Shown here: positions 16,191 through 25,232 of the stretch, piece after piece
Numbering within the stretch: position 1 is the first letter of the stretch
How the letters are laid out: the number at the start of each line of letters is the position of its first letter
NCBI GenBank assembly: GCA_021826225.1
Contig: JAKBAV010000005.1
Location: forward strand, 1 to 64,000
Reading direction: 5' to 3'
Length of the DNA: 64,000 nt
Source of the DNA: Pseudomonadota bacterium
Lineage (GTDB): Bacteria; Pseudomonadota; Alphaproteobacteria; Acetobacterales; Acetobacteraceae
Position numbers and translations under genes: made by a program
The notes under the pieces: generated by a model
Database searches by the model: none
What the model was told of the DNA's origin: nothing
Seen by the model: the letters and a program-made list of their open reading frames with translations, nothing else

Positions 16191-17975
16191 ATGCTCATGC
16201 ATAACGATCTGCTGGCCGGTGTATCGCTTTTCGCCGCGCTGCTCCTGCTCGCCGGGGTCCTGGTGGCGATGCGCGCGGACCATCTGTTCATCCGCCGCCG
16301 GCTTGAGGCCGAGGCGGAGAATCGCCGGCTCTGGGCGCATGGTCTCGCGGATGCCAGTTTCGATGGCATGCTGATCCACCGCCAGGGCGTGATTCTGCTG
16401 ATGAACCATGCGCTGGTGCGGATGCTGGCGGTGCGCGAACGGGAATGGCTGGGGCAGAATTTCTGCACCCTGGCGCGGGAAGATGATGTGGCGGGCTTGC
16501 GCGCCGAGCTTGAGGCGCCGGGGCTGGAGCCGGTGCGTTTCCGCCTGCTGCGGGCCAATAAAGGTGAGATCACGGTCGAGATGAGCAGCCAGGCGACCGC
16601 GTTCGAGGGCCAGCCCGCCACCGTTACCGCGCTGCGCGATATCACCCGGCGGCTCGCGGATGAAGCGACGATCGATCACCTGACCAATCATGACGCGCTG
16701 ACCGGCCTCGCCAATCGCCGCCAGTTCGAGCGCATCATTGAGAGCACGCTGGTGGCGACTGATCCGAACCGCCCGGTCTCGCTCATGATCACCGATATCC
16801 AGGGTTTCAAGGCGGTGAACCAGCAATTTGGCCGTAAAGCCGGGGATGCGCTGTTGCAGCAGCTGACCCAGCGCATTACCGGGCTGCTGCCGCGCGAGGA
16901 TGTGCTGGCGCGGCTCTCGGGCGATAAATTCGCCGTGCTGCTGCGCGCCGAGGGCCCGCCGAGCCGCGGCCTGAGCCTGGGCGGCCAGATGCTCGCGAGC
17001 TGCACCGAGCCGTTCATCATCGATGGCCGGCTGATTACCGTCCGGCTCAGCGCGGGGCTGGCGATGTTCCCGGAGCATGCCGCCGATGCGGAGGCCCTGC
17101 TGCGCGCGGCGGAGCTGGCGCTGGCGCGGGCGCAGACCGAGAGCAGCGGCATCTACCTGTTCCGGCATGAGGATGCCGCCCCGGCCCGCCCGGCCGTGGC
17201 GACCCGCACGGCGGAGCCCGGGAACCTGCGCGATGACCTGCGGAGCGCCCTGGCCCGCGGCGATATCAGGCTGCTCTACCAGCCCGCCTTCACCCTGCCG
17301 GAATTCGGGCTGCACGGTTTCGAGGCCAGCGCGCGCTGGCAGCATCCGGTGCAGGGGCTGTTGCGGCCGGAGCAGTTCATGGGCATCGCCGAATCCGCCG
17401 GGCTGGCACAGGAGCTGGGCAGCCAGCTCATCGAGCGCGCCTGTGCCGAGGCCGTGGCATCCGGTACGCGGCACCTTGCCGTTAATCTGAGCCCGGCGGA
17501 GTTCCGCGATGTGAACCTGCCGGCGCGCCTCGCCGCCATTCTGCGTAAAACCGGGCTCGCCCCCGGGGCTTTGGAGGTCGAGGTGACGGAAGCGATGCTG
17601 GCCGAACATGCAGATTATGCCGCCGCCTTGTTGCAGGCGCTGCGTAATAGCGGCGTGCTGATCACGCTCGATGATTTCGGCGCCGGTGCCGCGCCGCTTG
17701 GCGCGCTGTGCCATCTGCCGCTGGCCCGGCTGAAAATCGGCCAGCGCTTCATCCACAAGCTCGGTCAGGACCGCAATGCCGAGGCCATGCTGAGTGCCAC
17801 CCTATCGCTGGCCGCCAATCTGCACCTGCAGGTTACGGCGCTGGGCGTGGAGACAGAGGCGCAGCTCGAGCTGCTGCGCCGCCAGGGCTGCCACGCCGTG
17901 CAGGGGCCGTTGCTTGGCGAGCCCGCCTCCCGCTGCGTTTCCCGTCCGGTAAACGCTACTCTGGCGGCCATCTGA
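16191..17975 (+). CDS. PAS-GGDEF-EAL protein with degenerate catalytic motifs
   Basis: About 594 residues from ATG 16191 (MLMHNDLLAG; an ATG two codons later is possible). One membrane helix near residues 8-27, a PAS domain (ASFDGMLIHRQGVILLMNHAL to ALRDITRRL), then a GGDEF domain starting DHLTNHDALTGLANRRQFE. The cyclase signature is SGDKF instead of GGDEF and the domain probably does not make c-di-GMP. The EAL domain reads FEASARW where active enzymes have ExLxR, keeps EVTEAML, and has DDFGAGA in place of DDFGTG. It is therefore probably a c-di-GMP binding or signalling protein without turnover, though this is inference. Confidence 0.88.
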   Translation: MLMHNDLLAGVSLFAALLLLAGVLVAMRADHLFIRRRLEAEAENRRLWAHGLADASFDGMLIHRQGVILLMNHALVRMLAVREREWLGQNFCTLAREDDVAGLRAELEAPGLEPVRFRLLRANKGEITVEMSSQATAFEGQPATVTALRDITRRLADEATIDHLTNHDALTGLANRRQFERIIESTLVATDPNRPVSLMITDIQGFKAVNQQFGRKAGDALLQQLTQRITGLLPREDVLARLSGDKFAVLLRAEGPPSRGLSLGGQMLASCTEPFIIDGRLITVRLSAGLAMFPEHAADAEALLRAAELALARAQTESSGIYLFRHEDAAPARPAVATRTAEPGNLRDDLRSALARGDIRLLYQPAFTLPEFGLHGFEASARWQHPVQGLLRPEQFMGIAESAGLAQELGSQLIERACAEAVASGTRHLAVNLSPAEFRDVNLPARLAAILRKTGLAPGALEVEVTEAMLAEHADYAAALLQALRNSGVLITLDDFGAGAAPLGALCHLPLARLKIGQRFIHKLGQDRNAEAMLSATLSLAANLHLQVTALGVETEAQLELLRRQGCHAVQGPLLGEPASRCVSRPVNATLAAI

Positions 17976-18071
17976 CGCGGTTTGGCTGCGCTCCGGTCCT
18001 CACGTACTGGCGTACGTTCCGGTCCGGTGCTCGCCAAACCACGCCAGCTGACTCGCCAGAGCGCGTTTACC
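17948..18071. repeat. Nested inverted repeat spanning the GGDEF-EAL gene end
   Basis: Three concentric pairings: GGTAAACGC...CTGGCG (17948-17966) with CGCCAG...GCGTTTACC (18054-18071), GGTTTGGC (17979-17986) with GCCAAACC (18033-18040), and an inner perfect stem ACGTAC (18002-18007) with GTACGT (18012-18017). The left outer arm overlaps the last codons of the upstream gene. No T-run follows, so a simple terminator is not evident. Confidence 0.65.
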
Positions 18072-18123
18072 TCTTGGCTCATGGCAGGGGCGATGACTCG
18101 GGGAGACATGTTATGGATGGGCT

Positions 18124-19878
18124 ATGCAGCCTGTGATTCGCCGATTGGCCGAGACTACCATTAACCGGATTGCCGCGGGTGAGGTGATCGAGAGGCCGGC
18201 GGCGGCGGTGAAGGAGCTGGTGGAAAACGCGCTGGATGCCGGGGCGCGGCGCATCGAGGTGCTGCTGGCGGGTGGCGGCATAGCGCGGATCGAGATCATC
18301 GATGATGGCTGCGGCATAACGCGGGATGATCTGGCACTGGCGCTGGAGCGCCACGCCACCTCCAAGCTGGCCGATGAAACGCTGATCAGCATCCCCACGC
18401 TCGGCTTTCGCGGCGAGGCGCTGCCTTCCATCGGCGCCGTCGCCCGGCTCACCCTTATCAGCCGCCCGGCGGGGCAGGATTGCGCGTACCGGGTGCATGT
18501 CGCGGGAGGGGCGGTGGGCGAGACCGTGCCGGCGCCGGGGATTGCGGGCACCAGGGCCATTGTCGAGGATCTGTTCTATGCCACCCCGGCCCGGCGCAAA
18601 TTCCTGCGCACGCCGCGCGCCGAGGCCGAGGCGGCGGAGCGTGCCGTCTGGCGCCTGGCCCTGGCGGCGCCGCATGTCGCCTTCCGCCTGGTTTCGGATG
18701 AGCGGGTGATGTTCGACCTGCCGGCGCAGGACGAGCTGGCCCGCGTTGCGGCCTTGTTCGGGCGCGAGACGGCCACCGCCCTGCTGCCGCTTGAGGCCGA
18801 GCGCGAGGGGGTGACGCTGCGCGGGCTGGTCGGCCCGGCCAGCCTGTCGCGCGCCACGATGGGGCTGCAGAGCTTCGTGGTGAATGGCCGCCCGGTCATC
18901 GACCCGTTGCTGCGCCTGTCGCTGCGGCTGGCCTATCGGGATGTGGTGCCTGCCGGACGCCATGCGGTGGCGGCGTTGCGCCTGACGGTGCCGGATGAGG
19001 CGGTGGATGTGAACGTGCATCCGGCCAAGACGGAATTGCGCTTCGCCGATGCCAATGGCGTCCGCAGCCTCGTGATCGGCGCTATCGGCCGGGCTTTGGC
19101 GCGGCCGGTCTCGCTGGACAGCGCCCCGGTGGCGATGCCGGCGCAGAGCTTCCGCACGGCGCCGGGTGCGTCAGCTTACCCCGGTACGCGGGCGCGTGGC
19201 TTTGCCGAGGCGGAGCTGGCTCTGGCCGCGCAACCTTCCGCCCGCGCCTTCCCCCCGCCGCCGGCCGCAGCCGGGCCCGCACCGCATGACCACCCGCTCG
19301 GTGCGCCGCTCGGGCAGATTCTTGACACTTATATTCTGGCCGTGGCGCCCGACGGTGCGCTGGTGCTGGTTGACCAGCACGCCGCGCATGAGCGCCTGAC
19401 CGAGGAGCGGCTGCGCGGCGAGTTTCTCGCCGGGCGCATCGCCGCGCAGCCGCTGCTGGTGCCGGTGGTGGTGGATTTTTCCCCCGGCGAGGCGGCGCGG
19501 CTGCTGAGCGAGGCGGCGACGCTGGCGCGGCTCGGGCTGGAGATCGAGGCTTTTGGTCCTGGCGCCATATTGGTGCGGAGCCTGCCGGCGGCACTGAAAA
19601 ACCCGGATGCCGCGGGGCTGTTGCGCGACCTGGCGGAGGAATTCGCCGAATCGGAGGCGCCGTTGGCGCTCGAAGCAAGGCTGGATGCGGCGCTGGCCAG
19701 GCTTGCCTGCCATCGCTCCATCCGCGCCGGACGGCGTTTGCAGCGCGAGGAGATGGACGCGCTGCTGCGCGAGATGGAAGCCACGCCGCGCGCCGCCACC
19801 TGCAGCCATGGCCGCCCGACCTTCCTGCGCCTCACCCGCGCCGAGTTGGAGAAAATGTTCGGACGCCGGGGGTTTTAA
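18124..19878 (+). CDS. mutL: DNA mismatch repair protein MutL
   Basis: Mismatch-repair matchmaker and, in most bacteria, nicking endonuclease. 584 residues from MQPVIRRLAE. N-terminal GHKL ATPase: ELVENALDAG (E34, N38), DDGCGI, LGFRGEALPSI and the DLFYATPARRKFL segment; a Pro/Ala-rich linker spans about 350-395. The C-terminal domain retains the metal-binding endonuclease motif DQHAAHERLTEER, together with ACHRSIRAGRRL and CSHGRPTF (canonical CPHGRP with P to S). So it is predicted to be an active latent endonuclease. It is monocistronic by appearance. Confidence 0.96.
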   Translation: MQPVIRRLAETTINRIAAGEVIERPAAAVKELVENALDAGARRIEVLLAGGGIARIEIIDDGCGITRDDLALALERHATSKLADETLISIPTLGFRGEALPSIGAVARLTLISRPAGQDCAYRVHVAGGAVGETVPAPGIAGTRAIVEDLFYATPARRKFLRTPRAEAEAAERAVWRLALAAPHVAFRLVSDERVMFDLPAQDELARVAALFGRETATALLPLEAEREGVTLRGLVGPASLSRATMGLQSFVVNGRPVIDPLLRLSLRLAYRDVVPAGRHAVAALRLTVPDEAVDVNVHPAKTELRFADANGVRSLVIGAIGRALARPVSLDSAPVAMPAQSFRTAPGASAYPGTRARGFAEAELALAAQPSARAFPPPPAAAGPAPHDHPLGAPLGQILDTYILAVAPDGALVLVDQHAAHERLTEERLRGEFLAGRIAAQPLLVPVVVDFSPGEAARLLSEAATLARLGLEIEAFGPGAILVRSLPAALKNPDAAGLLRDLAEEFAESEAPLALEARLDAALARLACHRSIRAGRRLQREEMDALLREMEATPRAATCSHGRPTFLRLTRAELEKMFGRRGF

Positions 19879-19943
19879 CCGCTGCGGGTTTGCGCGCCTC
19901 CCGCCGGGACCATACCGCCGTGACCGCCACGGTGATACGCAAC

Positions 19944-19972
19944 AAAAAAGGCCGGACCTCGCGGTCCGGCCT
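19944..19972 (-). terminator. Rho-independent terminator of the Bbp2-type porin
   Basis: Perfect 10-bp stem AGGCCGGACC (19949-19958) and GGTCCGGCCT (19963-19972) around the loop TCGC. On the minus strand it is followed by six T residues (A run at 19944-19949). It lies 26 bases downstream of the porin stop at 19999 and faces the end of mutL. Confidence 0.92.
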
Positions 19973-19998
19973 CCATGGCAAATTATAGAAAATACGGC

Positions 19999-21162
19999 TT
20001 AGAACAGCAGGCCGCCCTCGAGGGTGCCGGTGATCACCAACTTCTTGGCGATACCGTTGCCATAGCCATAGCTGGTGCCCGCGCTCTTGTTGTCGAGCAG
20101 GTAGAGGGCACCCGCGTTGACGCGCGCGAACAGGTCCTTGTACTGCCAGGTCGGGGACAGCGCGAGACCAACAGCTTCGGATTCCGGCCCGATGAACCAG
20201 GAATAGTTGCCGATGCTCTTCTCATACTCAACCCAGCCGCCGACCGAATACGGGGTGTTGGGGATGGTGTAGGTCCCGAACACGGCAGCGCCGAGGTTGG
20301 AGGTGAAGTTGTTGACGCCGGCAAGATAGTCGCGCTTGGCGTACACATACTGGACTTCCGGAACGACGTTCAGGTTGCCGGTGGTGTAGCTGTAATAGGC
20401 GCCGAGCATGTTGCTGTTGACGAAAGCATTGCCGGTGCCGGTCTTGATGCCGCCATAGGCGAAGGTGTTCGCGCCGGTGCGGCCGAGATTGGCGGCGCCG
20501 AAGACGTTAAGAACGTTATTGGAGTCGATCGTGTAGCTCACGAGAGCCTGCGCGAAGTTCCACACGCCGCTATCGAAGCCATCGCCGAACTGGACGGTCG
20601 CGGTGACCGGCCCTTCGGTGAGGGCAGCCTGGACGCCAACGGCGTTGCTGTTCTCGACATAGAAGAGATCGGTGGTCAGCTGCGAGGGATCTACCCAGTC
20701 GACCAGGCCTTCATAGCCTTCGAGCGAGCCGAGCTGGCCGGCCGAGACGGTGACCGGTGAGTTCGGCGGGGCAATGGTGACGTAACCAAGGAAGAGCGCG
20801 CCGGTCGAGAAGTTGTTGATCGAGGTCCCGCTCAGATGGCCGCTATTATTGTAGTTGGGCGCGCCCAGGGTGATGTAGGAGCTGGAGCCGACCTCGATGT
20901 TGAACTGCAGGACACCGCTGGTCTTCTGCAAATCGATCAAGGCGCTGCCGATATTCGCGCTGACCGACTGCTGGTTGCCGCTGGTATTGGTCTGGCTATA
21001 GACATAGCCGTCAGCGCCGCCGCTGAGCGACAAGGAGCCAACCGGGCCGCCATCAATGGTGATCGCCGTGGGGCCGCTCAGCGCATGGGCCGAGTGCAGA
21101 GCCAGGAGAGAGGACGCGGCTACGAAGCCCAGTCCCAGAAGTTGCCGACGAATGCTAATCAT
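19999..21162 (-). CDS. Outer-membrane beta-barrel porin (Bbp2/OmpL-like)
   Basis: 387 residues with an Arg-containing signal peptide (MISIRRQLLGLGFVAASSLLALHSAHA) and a mature part of amphipathic beta strands rich in Gly, Asn, Ser and Tyr, ending in GGLLF with the C-terminal phenylalanine used for barrel insertion. Stretches such as GLVDWVDPSQLTTDLFYVENSN and VVPEVQYVYAKRDY resemble the putative beta-barrel porin-2 family. AGGAGG lies four bases before the ATG. No substrate can be proposed. A 16-bp palindrome overlaps the leader, and a terminator follows. Confidence 0.75.
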   Translation of the reverse strand: MISIRRQLLGLGFVAASSLLALHSAHALSGPTAITIDGGPVGSLSLSGGADGYVYSQTNTSGNQQSVSANIGSALIDLQKTSGVLQFNIEVGSSSYITLGAPNYNNSGHLSGTSINNFSTGALFLGYVTIAPPNSPVTVSAGQLGSLEGYEGLVDWVDPSQLTTDLFYVENSNAVGVQAALTEGPVTATVQFGDGFDSGVWNFAQALVSYTIDSNNVLNVFGAANLGRTGANTFAYGGIKTGTGNAFVNSNMLGAYYSYTTGNLNVVPEVQYVYAKRDYLAGVNNFTSNLGAAVFGTYTIPNTPYSVGGWVEYEKSIGNYSWFIGPESEAVGLALSPTWQYKDLFARVNAGALYLLDNKSAGTSYGYGNGIAKKLVITGTLEGGLLF

Positions 21163-21465
21163 TATGCCTCCTCATGGTGCAATAAATTGCACGTGATGCC
21201 TAAAACGTAACCTCGGCCGATGCTAGGCAGGCTTGATTGCCCCGCATCCGCGCCATCTGACGGTGACGAATTGGCAATCTATATGCCAACACCCAACACA
21301 CACCAGCCGAAACAGGAGATTCTATCGCTTTGCAGCGTGGCTGTGGCCCAAATGACACAAAACTGACATCAAACCTGCCTATTAGGTTTAAAAAATTAGA
21401 ATTTGTGGCTGATATCGCTCGTAATCCAAGCCGGGCACAGGCTTGCCGCGGTGGTCTTCCGGGGG
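21163..21465. other. 303-bp intergenic region, leader of the Bbp2-type porin
   Basis: Holds the porin ribosome binding site, a GTGCAAT/ATTGCAC palindrome at 21177-21192, and an AT-rich block around 21380-21405. Two 11-base direct repeats, ATGACACAAAA and CTGACATCAAA, are adjacent at 21352-21373. No gene or RNA was recognised here. The crcB stop bounds it on the right. Confidence 0.5.
21177..21192 (-). promoter_or_regulatory. 16-bp palindrome in the porin leader
   Basis: GTGCAAT (21177-21183), two A, then ATTGCAC (21186-21192): a perfect 7-bp inverted repeat beginning about 15 bases upstream of the porin ATG, just above its AGGAGG. It could be an operator or a small hairpin that modulates ribosome access. 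Confidence 0.45.
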
Positions 21466-21873
21466 TCAGCCCGGGCGGGATGCGTTAAGCGCGGCGGCCG
21501 CGGCATAGCCGAGCGCGCAGGCAGTGATGCATAAAGTGGCGGAGGCTGCCACATAAAGCGCCGCCCGCATCGGTTGCCCATTACGTGCCAGTTCGACCGT
21601 CTGCAGGCTGAAGGAGGAGAAGGTGGTGAAGCCGCCGCATAGCCCGACGGTGACGAACACCCGCGCCTCAAACGGCACGGGGAAGCGCGCCTGGGCACCG
21701 CTGAGCACGCCGAAAAAGCTGATGACGAAGGAGCCGAGCACATTGATCAGCAGCGTGCCCCAGGGGAAATCGGCGCCCAGCGCCAGTGTCATGGCGTTGC
21801 CCAAAGCGTAGCGCGCCACGCTGCCCAGCGCGCCGCCGAGCGCCACCCAGAGATAGGCGGCGGCATTGTCCAT
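21466..21873 (-). CDS. crcB: Fluoride exporter CrcB/Fluc
   Basis: Small four-helix fluoride channel that works as an antiparallel dimer in the inner membrane. 135 residues with the family signatures GGALGSVARYALG, GTLLINVLGSFVISFF and GGFTTFSSFSLQT, the last containing the Phe and polar residues lining the fluoride pore. The start overlaps the purF stop by one base (TGATG), so expression follows purF; no fluoride riboswitch can precede it here. Confidence 0.93.
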   Translation of the reverse strand: MDNAAAYLWVALGGALGSVARYALGNAMTLALGADFPWGTLLINVLGSFVISFFGVLSGAQARFPVPFEARVFVTVGLCGGFTTFSSFSLQTVELARNGQPMRAALYVAASATLCITACALGYAAAAALNASRPG

Positions 21874-23324
21874 CAGCTCAGCTCGGCCAGCAGGCTGAGC
21901 TGGGTTTCGCGCGGCTCGCTATGGTCGGTCAGGGGGATGGGATATTCGCCGGTGAAGCAGGCATCGCAGAAGGCGGGTTCAGCGGCATCGCGCCCCGGCT
22001 TGCCGAGCGCGCGGTACAGCCCGTCAATCGAGATGAAGGCCAGAGAGTCGACGCCGATCAGCTTGGCCATTTCCGCAATCGAATTACGCGCCGCGAGAAG
22101 TTTGCCGCGCTCGGGCGTGTCGATGCCGTAGAAGCAGGAATGCGTGGTCGGCGGGCCGGCGATGCGCATATGCACCTCGGCGGCGCCGGCCTGGCGGACC
22201 ATTTCGACGATTTTCTGGCTGGTCGTGCCGCGTACGATGGAATCATCCACCAGCACCACGCGCTTGCCCTCGATCATCGCGCGGTTGGCCGAATGCTTCA
22301 GCCGCACGCCGAGATGGCGGATCTGGTCGGTGGGCTCGATGAAGGTGCGGCCGACATAATGATTGCGGATGATGCCGAGCTCGAAGGCAATCCCGGCGGC
22401 TTCGGCATAGCCCATGGCGGCGGGCACGCCGGAATCGGGCACCGGGACGATGACATCGGCGGGCACCGGCGCTTCGCGGGCGAGCTGCGCGCCGATGAGC
22501 TTGCGCGCGGCATAAACCGAGGTGCCCTCCATCACGGAATCCGGACGGGCGAAATAAATATATTCGAACACGCAGAAACGCGGCTTCTGCGGCGTGAAGG
22601 GGTGGATGCTGCGCACGCCCTTATCGTCGATCAGCACGATCTCGCCGGGTTCGACATCGCGCACGAATTCGGCGCCGACAATGTCCAGCGCGCAGGTTTC
22701 GGAGGCCAGCACCCAGCCGGATTTGCCGTCGGCGCCGTGCAGGCGGCCGAGAATCAGCGGGCGCACGCCGAGCGGGTCGCGCACGCCGATGAGATGCTCG
22801 TTGGTCAGCGCCACCAGCGAATAGGCGCCGACGACCTGCTTTATGGCGTCGATCAGCCGGTCAACCACGGTGGAATAAAGGGAGATGGCGATGAGGTGGA
22901 CGAACACCTCGGAATCCATGGTCGACTGGAACAGGCAGCCGCGCCGCACCAAAGCGCGGCGCAGCGTATGCGCGTTGGTCAGATTGCCGTTATGGCCGAC
23001 CGCGAAGCCGCCGAACTCGAATTCCGCGAAAAGCGGCTGCACGTTGCGCAGTACGGTCTCGCCGGTGGTGGCATAGCGGTTATGGCCGATGGCGCGCGCG
23101 CCGGGCAGTCCCGCCATGATCTTCGCATCGCCATAATTATCGCCCACCAGCCCGAGGCCCTTATGGGAATGGAAGCGCACGCCGTCATGCGTGACGATGC
23201 CCGTGGCTTCCTGGCCGCGATGCTGGAGCGCATGCAGGCCGAGCGCGGTGATGGCGGCGGCATCCGTGACATTCCAGGCGCCAAAGACGCCACATTCCTC
23301 ATGCGGCTTGTCGTCGTCGATCAT
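21873..23324 (-). CDS. purF: Amidophosphoribosyltransferase
   Basis: First committed step of purine synthesis: PRPP plus glutamine to phosphoribosylamine. 483 residues from the ATG preceded by GGAGGTGGG; a longer open frame upstream lacks family similarity. A ten-residue propeptide precedes catalytic C11 (ECGVFGAW), typical of the class that is processed to expose Cys. Class II glutaminase motifs HRGQEATGI and RYATTGE are followed by the PRTase site VVLVDDSIVRGTT. C-terminal cysteines (FCDACFTGEYP and the SCFYGID region) may hold the 4Fe-4S cluster known from this class. Confidence 0.95.
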   Translation of the reverse strand: MIDDDKPHEECGVFGAWNVTDAAAITALGLHALQHRGQEATGIVTHDGVRFHSHKGLGLVGDNYGDAKIMAGLPGARAIGHNRYATTGETVLRNVQPLFAEFEFGGFAVGHNGNLTNAHTLRRALVRRGCLFQSTMDSEVFVHLIAISLYSTVVDRLIDAIKQVVGAYSLVALTNEHLIGVRDPLGVRPLILGRLHGADGKSGWVLASETCALDIVGAEFVRDVEPGEIVLIDDKGVRSIHPFTPQKPRFCVFEYIYFARPDSVMEGTSVYAARKLIGAQLAREAPVPADVIVPVPDSGVPAAMGYAEAAGIAFELGIIRNHYVGRTFIEPTDQIRHLGVRLKHSANRAMIEGKRVVLVDDSIVRGTTSQKIVEMVRQAGAAEVHMRIAGPPTTHSCFYGIDTPERGKLLAARNSIAEMAKLIGVDSLAFISIDGLYRALGKPGRDAAEPAFCDACFTGEYPIPLTDHSEPRETQLSLLAELS

Positions 23325-23452
23325 GAATCCCACCTCCAACCTCGCGCGCCCGTCAACTACCCGTGTGACAACACGATGTCGAGGCGCCAATGCGCATGGT
23401 TGACTTGCTGCGGCCTGTTTCCTTGCCCCCGGCGCAAATGCATAAGGGCGCG

Positions 23453-24652
23453 ATGGATATGAAACACCCCGCAGCACCGGCTGTCGCGGTCATCGGCGGC
23501 GGCCCGGCCGGGTTGATGGCGGCCGAGACCATGGCGGCGGGTGGCCTCGCGGTCACGCTGTTCGAGCGCATGCCCACGCTTGGGCGGAAATTTCTGATGG
23601 CCGGGCGCGGCGGGCTCAATATCACCCATGCCGAGGACGGGCGGAAATTCCTCGCCCGTTACGGCGCGGCGGCGGCGTGGATGGCGCCGCATCTGGCGGA
23701 ATTCTCGCCCGAAATGCTGCGCGACTGGTGCGCCGGGCTGGGCCAGCCGACCTTCATCGGCAGCAGCGGCCGGGTATTCCCCACCGCCATGAAGGCGAGC
23801 CCGTTGCTGCGCGCCTGGATCAAGCGGCTGGAGGGGCTGGGTGTGCGCTTTGTCACCCGCGCCGATTGGACCGGATGGGATGGCCAGAGCCGGCTGCGTT
23901 TCGCCAATGGTGAGGTTTTCGCGGCGGCGGCCACGGTGCTGGCGCTGGGCGGCGCCTCCTGGCCGCGGCTCGGGGCGGATGGCGGCTGGACGGCGCTGTT
24001 GCCGGATGTCGCGATAACGCCACTGCGCCCGGCTAATTGCGGTTTCCGCGTGCCGTGGTCGGCGCATTTCGCCCAGCGTTTCGCGGGCCAGCCGCTCAAG
24101 CGTATCATCGCCAGCTGCGCCGGGCAGGACGTGCCAGGGGAGGTGATGATCACGGCGGAGGGGATCGAGGGCGGCGCGGTGTATGCGCTCTCAGCCGTGG
24201 CGCGGGAGCTGATCGCGCGTGATGGCGTGGCCGGGATCACCCTGGATCTGCGCCCGGATATGAGTGCCGAGGCTTTGGCCGGCCGCATCGCGGGCGGCGG
24301 GCGGGAGTCGGTCAGCAATGTGCTGCGTAAGCGCGCCGGGCTGGCGCCGGCCGCAATCGGGCTGGTGCAGGAGGCGCGCCATGGCGGCAATACGGCACCG
24401 CTCGCAGCGCTGATCAAAGCCCTGCCGTTGCGGCTTACCGCAGCGTTCGGTCTGGCCCGCGCGATTTCCACGGCGGGCGGCATCGCGCGCGCGGAGCTGG
24501 ATGAAAACCTGATGCTGCGGCGCCATCCGGGCCTGTTCGCGGCGGGAGAAATGCTCGATTGGGAGGCGCCAACCGGCGGCTACCTGCTCCAGGCCTGCCT
24601 GGCTACTGGCCGGGCTGCGGGGCTGGGGGTGTCGGCATGGCGCGCAGGATAG
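23453..24652 (+). CDS. HI0933/TIGR03862-type FAD flavoprotein
   Basis: 399-residue predicted FAD-dependent oxidoreductase of unknown substrate. Dinucleotide motif VIGGGPAGLMAAE near residue 13, then GRKFLMAGRGGLNITH, GSSGRVFPTAMKA, VLALGGASWPRLGADG and the C-terminal FAD contact GLFAAGEMLDWEAPTGGYLLQ, all characteristic of the BaiN/HI0933 family and particularly the TIGR03862 subgroup. ATG 23453 and 23459 are both possible; AAGGG is at 23444-23448. Divergent from purF. Its 3' end overlaps convergent cvpA by 50 bases. Confidence 0.88.
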   Translation: MDMKHPAAPAVAVIGGGPAGLMAAETMAAGGLAVTLFERMPTLGRKFLMAGRGGLNITHAEDGRKFLARYGAAAAWMAPHLAEFSPEMLRDWCAGLGQPTFIGSSGRVFPTAMKASPLLRAWIKRLEGLGVRFVTRADWTGWDGQSRLRFANGEVFAAAATVLALGGASWPRLGADGGWTALLPDVAITPLRPANCGFRVPWSAHFAQRFAGQPLKRIIASCAGQDVPGEVMITAEGIEGGAVYALSAVARELIARDGVAGITLDLRPDMSAEALAGRIAGGGRESVSNVLRKRAGLAPAAIGLVQEARHGGNTAPLAALIKALPLRLTAAFGLARAISTAGGIARAELDENLMLRRHPGLFAAGEMLDWEAPTGGYLLQACLATGRAAGLGVSAWRAG

Positions 24653-25232
24653 ACCCCGGCGGCAGGGCCAGGGCGCTGCCGGCCACCGGCTGGCGCATCA
24701 GCGCCGCGGCGGGCGGGGCCGGGGCGCCGGGCAGAGGGTCTACCTTCGGCTGATACGGCTTAGGCAGCAAGGTGACGAGGGTTTTGGCCCCGGCATAGGC
24801 CGCCGGCAGGAAGCGGGCATTGGCGATGGGCGCCGGCCATTGCGCGGCGGGCTCGGCGAAGCCAAGCCCGATATAGGCGATACAGATGAGGATCGCGCCG
24901 CGTAGCGCGCCGAAGACCAACCCCAATGAATGATCGAGCCCGGACAGCGCCGAATCACGCACCAGCCCGCCGATGAGCGCGCTGACCAGGCTGAGCAGGA
25001 CGAGCACGACGAGGAATACCACGGCCATGGCGCCATAGAGCGCGAAATTCTTCATCGTGGCGGGCAGCACGGAAGCGATCTCCGGCTGCGCCAGCGGGAA
25101 AAAATGCAGCGCGGCAACGGCGGCCCCGACCCAGGCGCCAACCCCCAGAACCTCGCGCACGAAACCGCGCACGGCCGAGATGGCGGCCGAGAGGATCACG
25201 ATGATCAGTACGGCGGCGTCGATCCAGGTCAT
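24603..25232 (-). CDS. cvpA: CvpA-family membrane protein
   Basis: Inner-membrane protein of 209 residues related to colicin V production protein CvpA. Four hydrophobic helices, starting MTWIDAAVLIIVILSAAISAVRG, the CvpA signature opening, followed by FVREVLGVGAWV and GLVFGALRGAILICI. A Pro/Ala-rich tail of about 60 residues follows. Often found near purF in proteobacteria; purF is 1.3 kb away here and radA directly upstream, overlapping as ATGA. The convergent flavoprotein gene overlaps its last codons. Confidence 0.88.
   Translation of the reverse strand: MTWIDAAVLIIVILSAAISAVRGFVREVLGVGAWVGAAVAALHFFPLAQPEIASVLPATMKNFALYGAMAVVFLVVLVLLSLVSALIGGLVRDSALSGLDHSLGLVFGALRGAILICIAYIGLGFAEPAAQWPAPIANARFLPAAYAGAKTLVTLLPKPYQPKVDPLPGAPAPPAAALMRQPVAGSALALPPGSILRAMPTPPAPQPGQ

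Noticed and set aside
21352-21373. Pho box before the Bbp2-type porin
   Set aside because: ATGACACAAAA/CTGACATCAAA has the 11-bp period but several mismatches, and the repeat is oriented away from the gene.
21466-23324. Fluoride riboswitch before crcB
   Set aside because: crcB starts inside the purF stop, with no leader where a riboswitch could lie.
21786-23462. 558-codon plus-strand frame opposite purF
   Set aside because: Antisense shadow of purF; His/Ala/Gly-rich with no domain.
24603-24652. Frameshift at the flavoprotein/cvpA junction
   Set aside because: The 50-base overlap of two convergent genes with intact family ends is enough to explain it.
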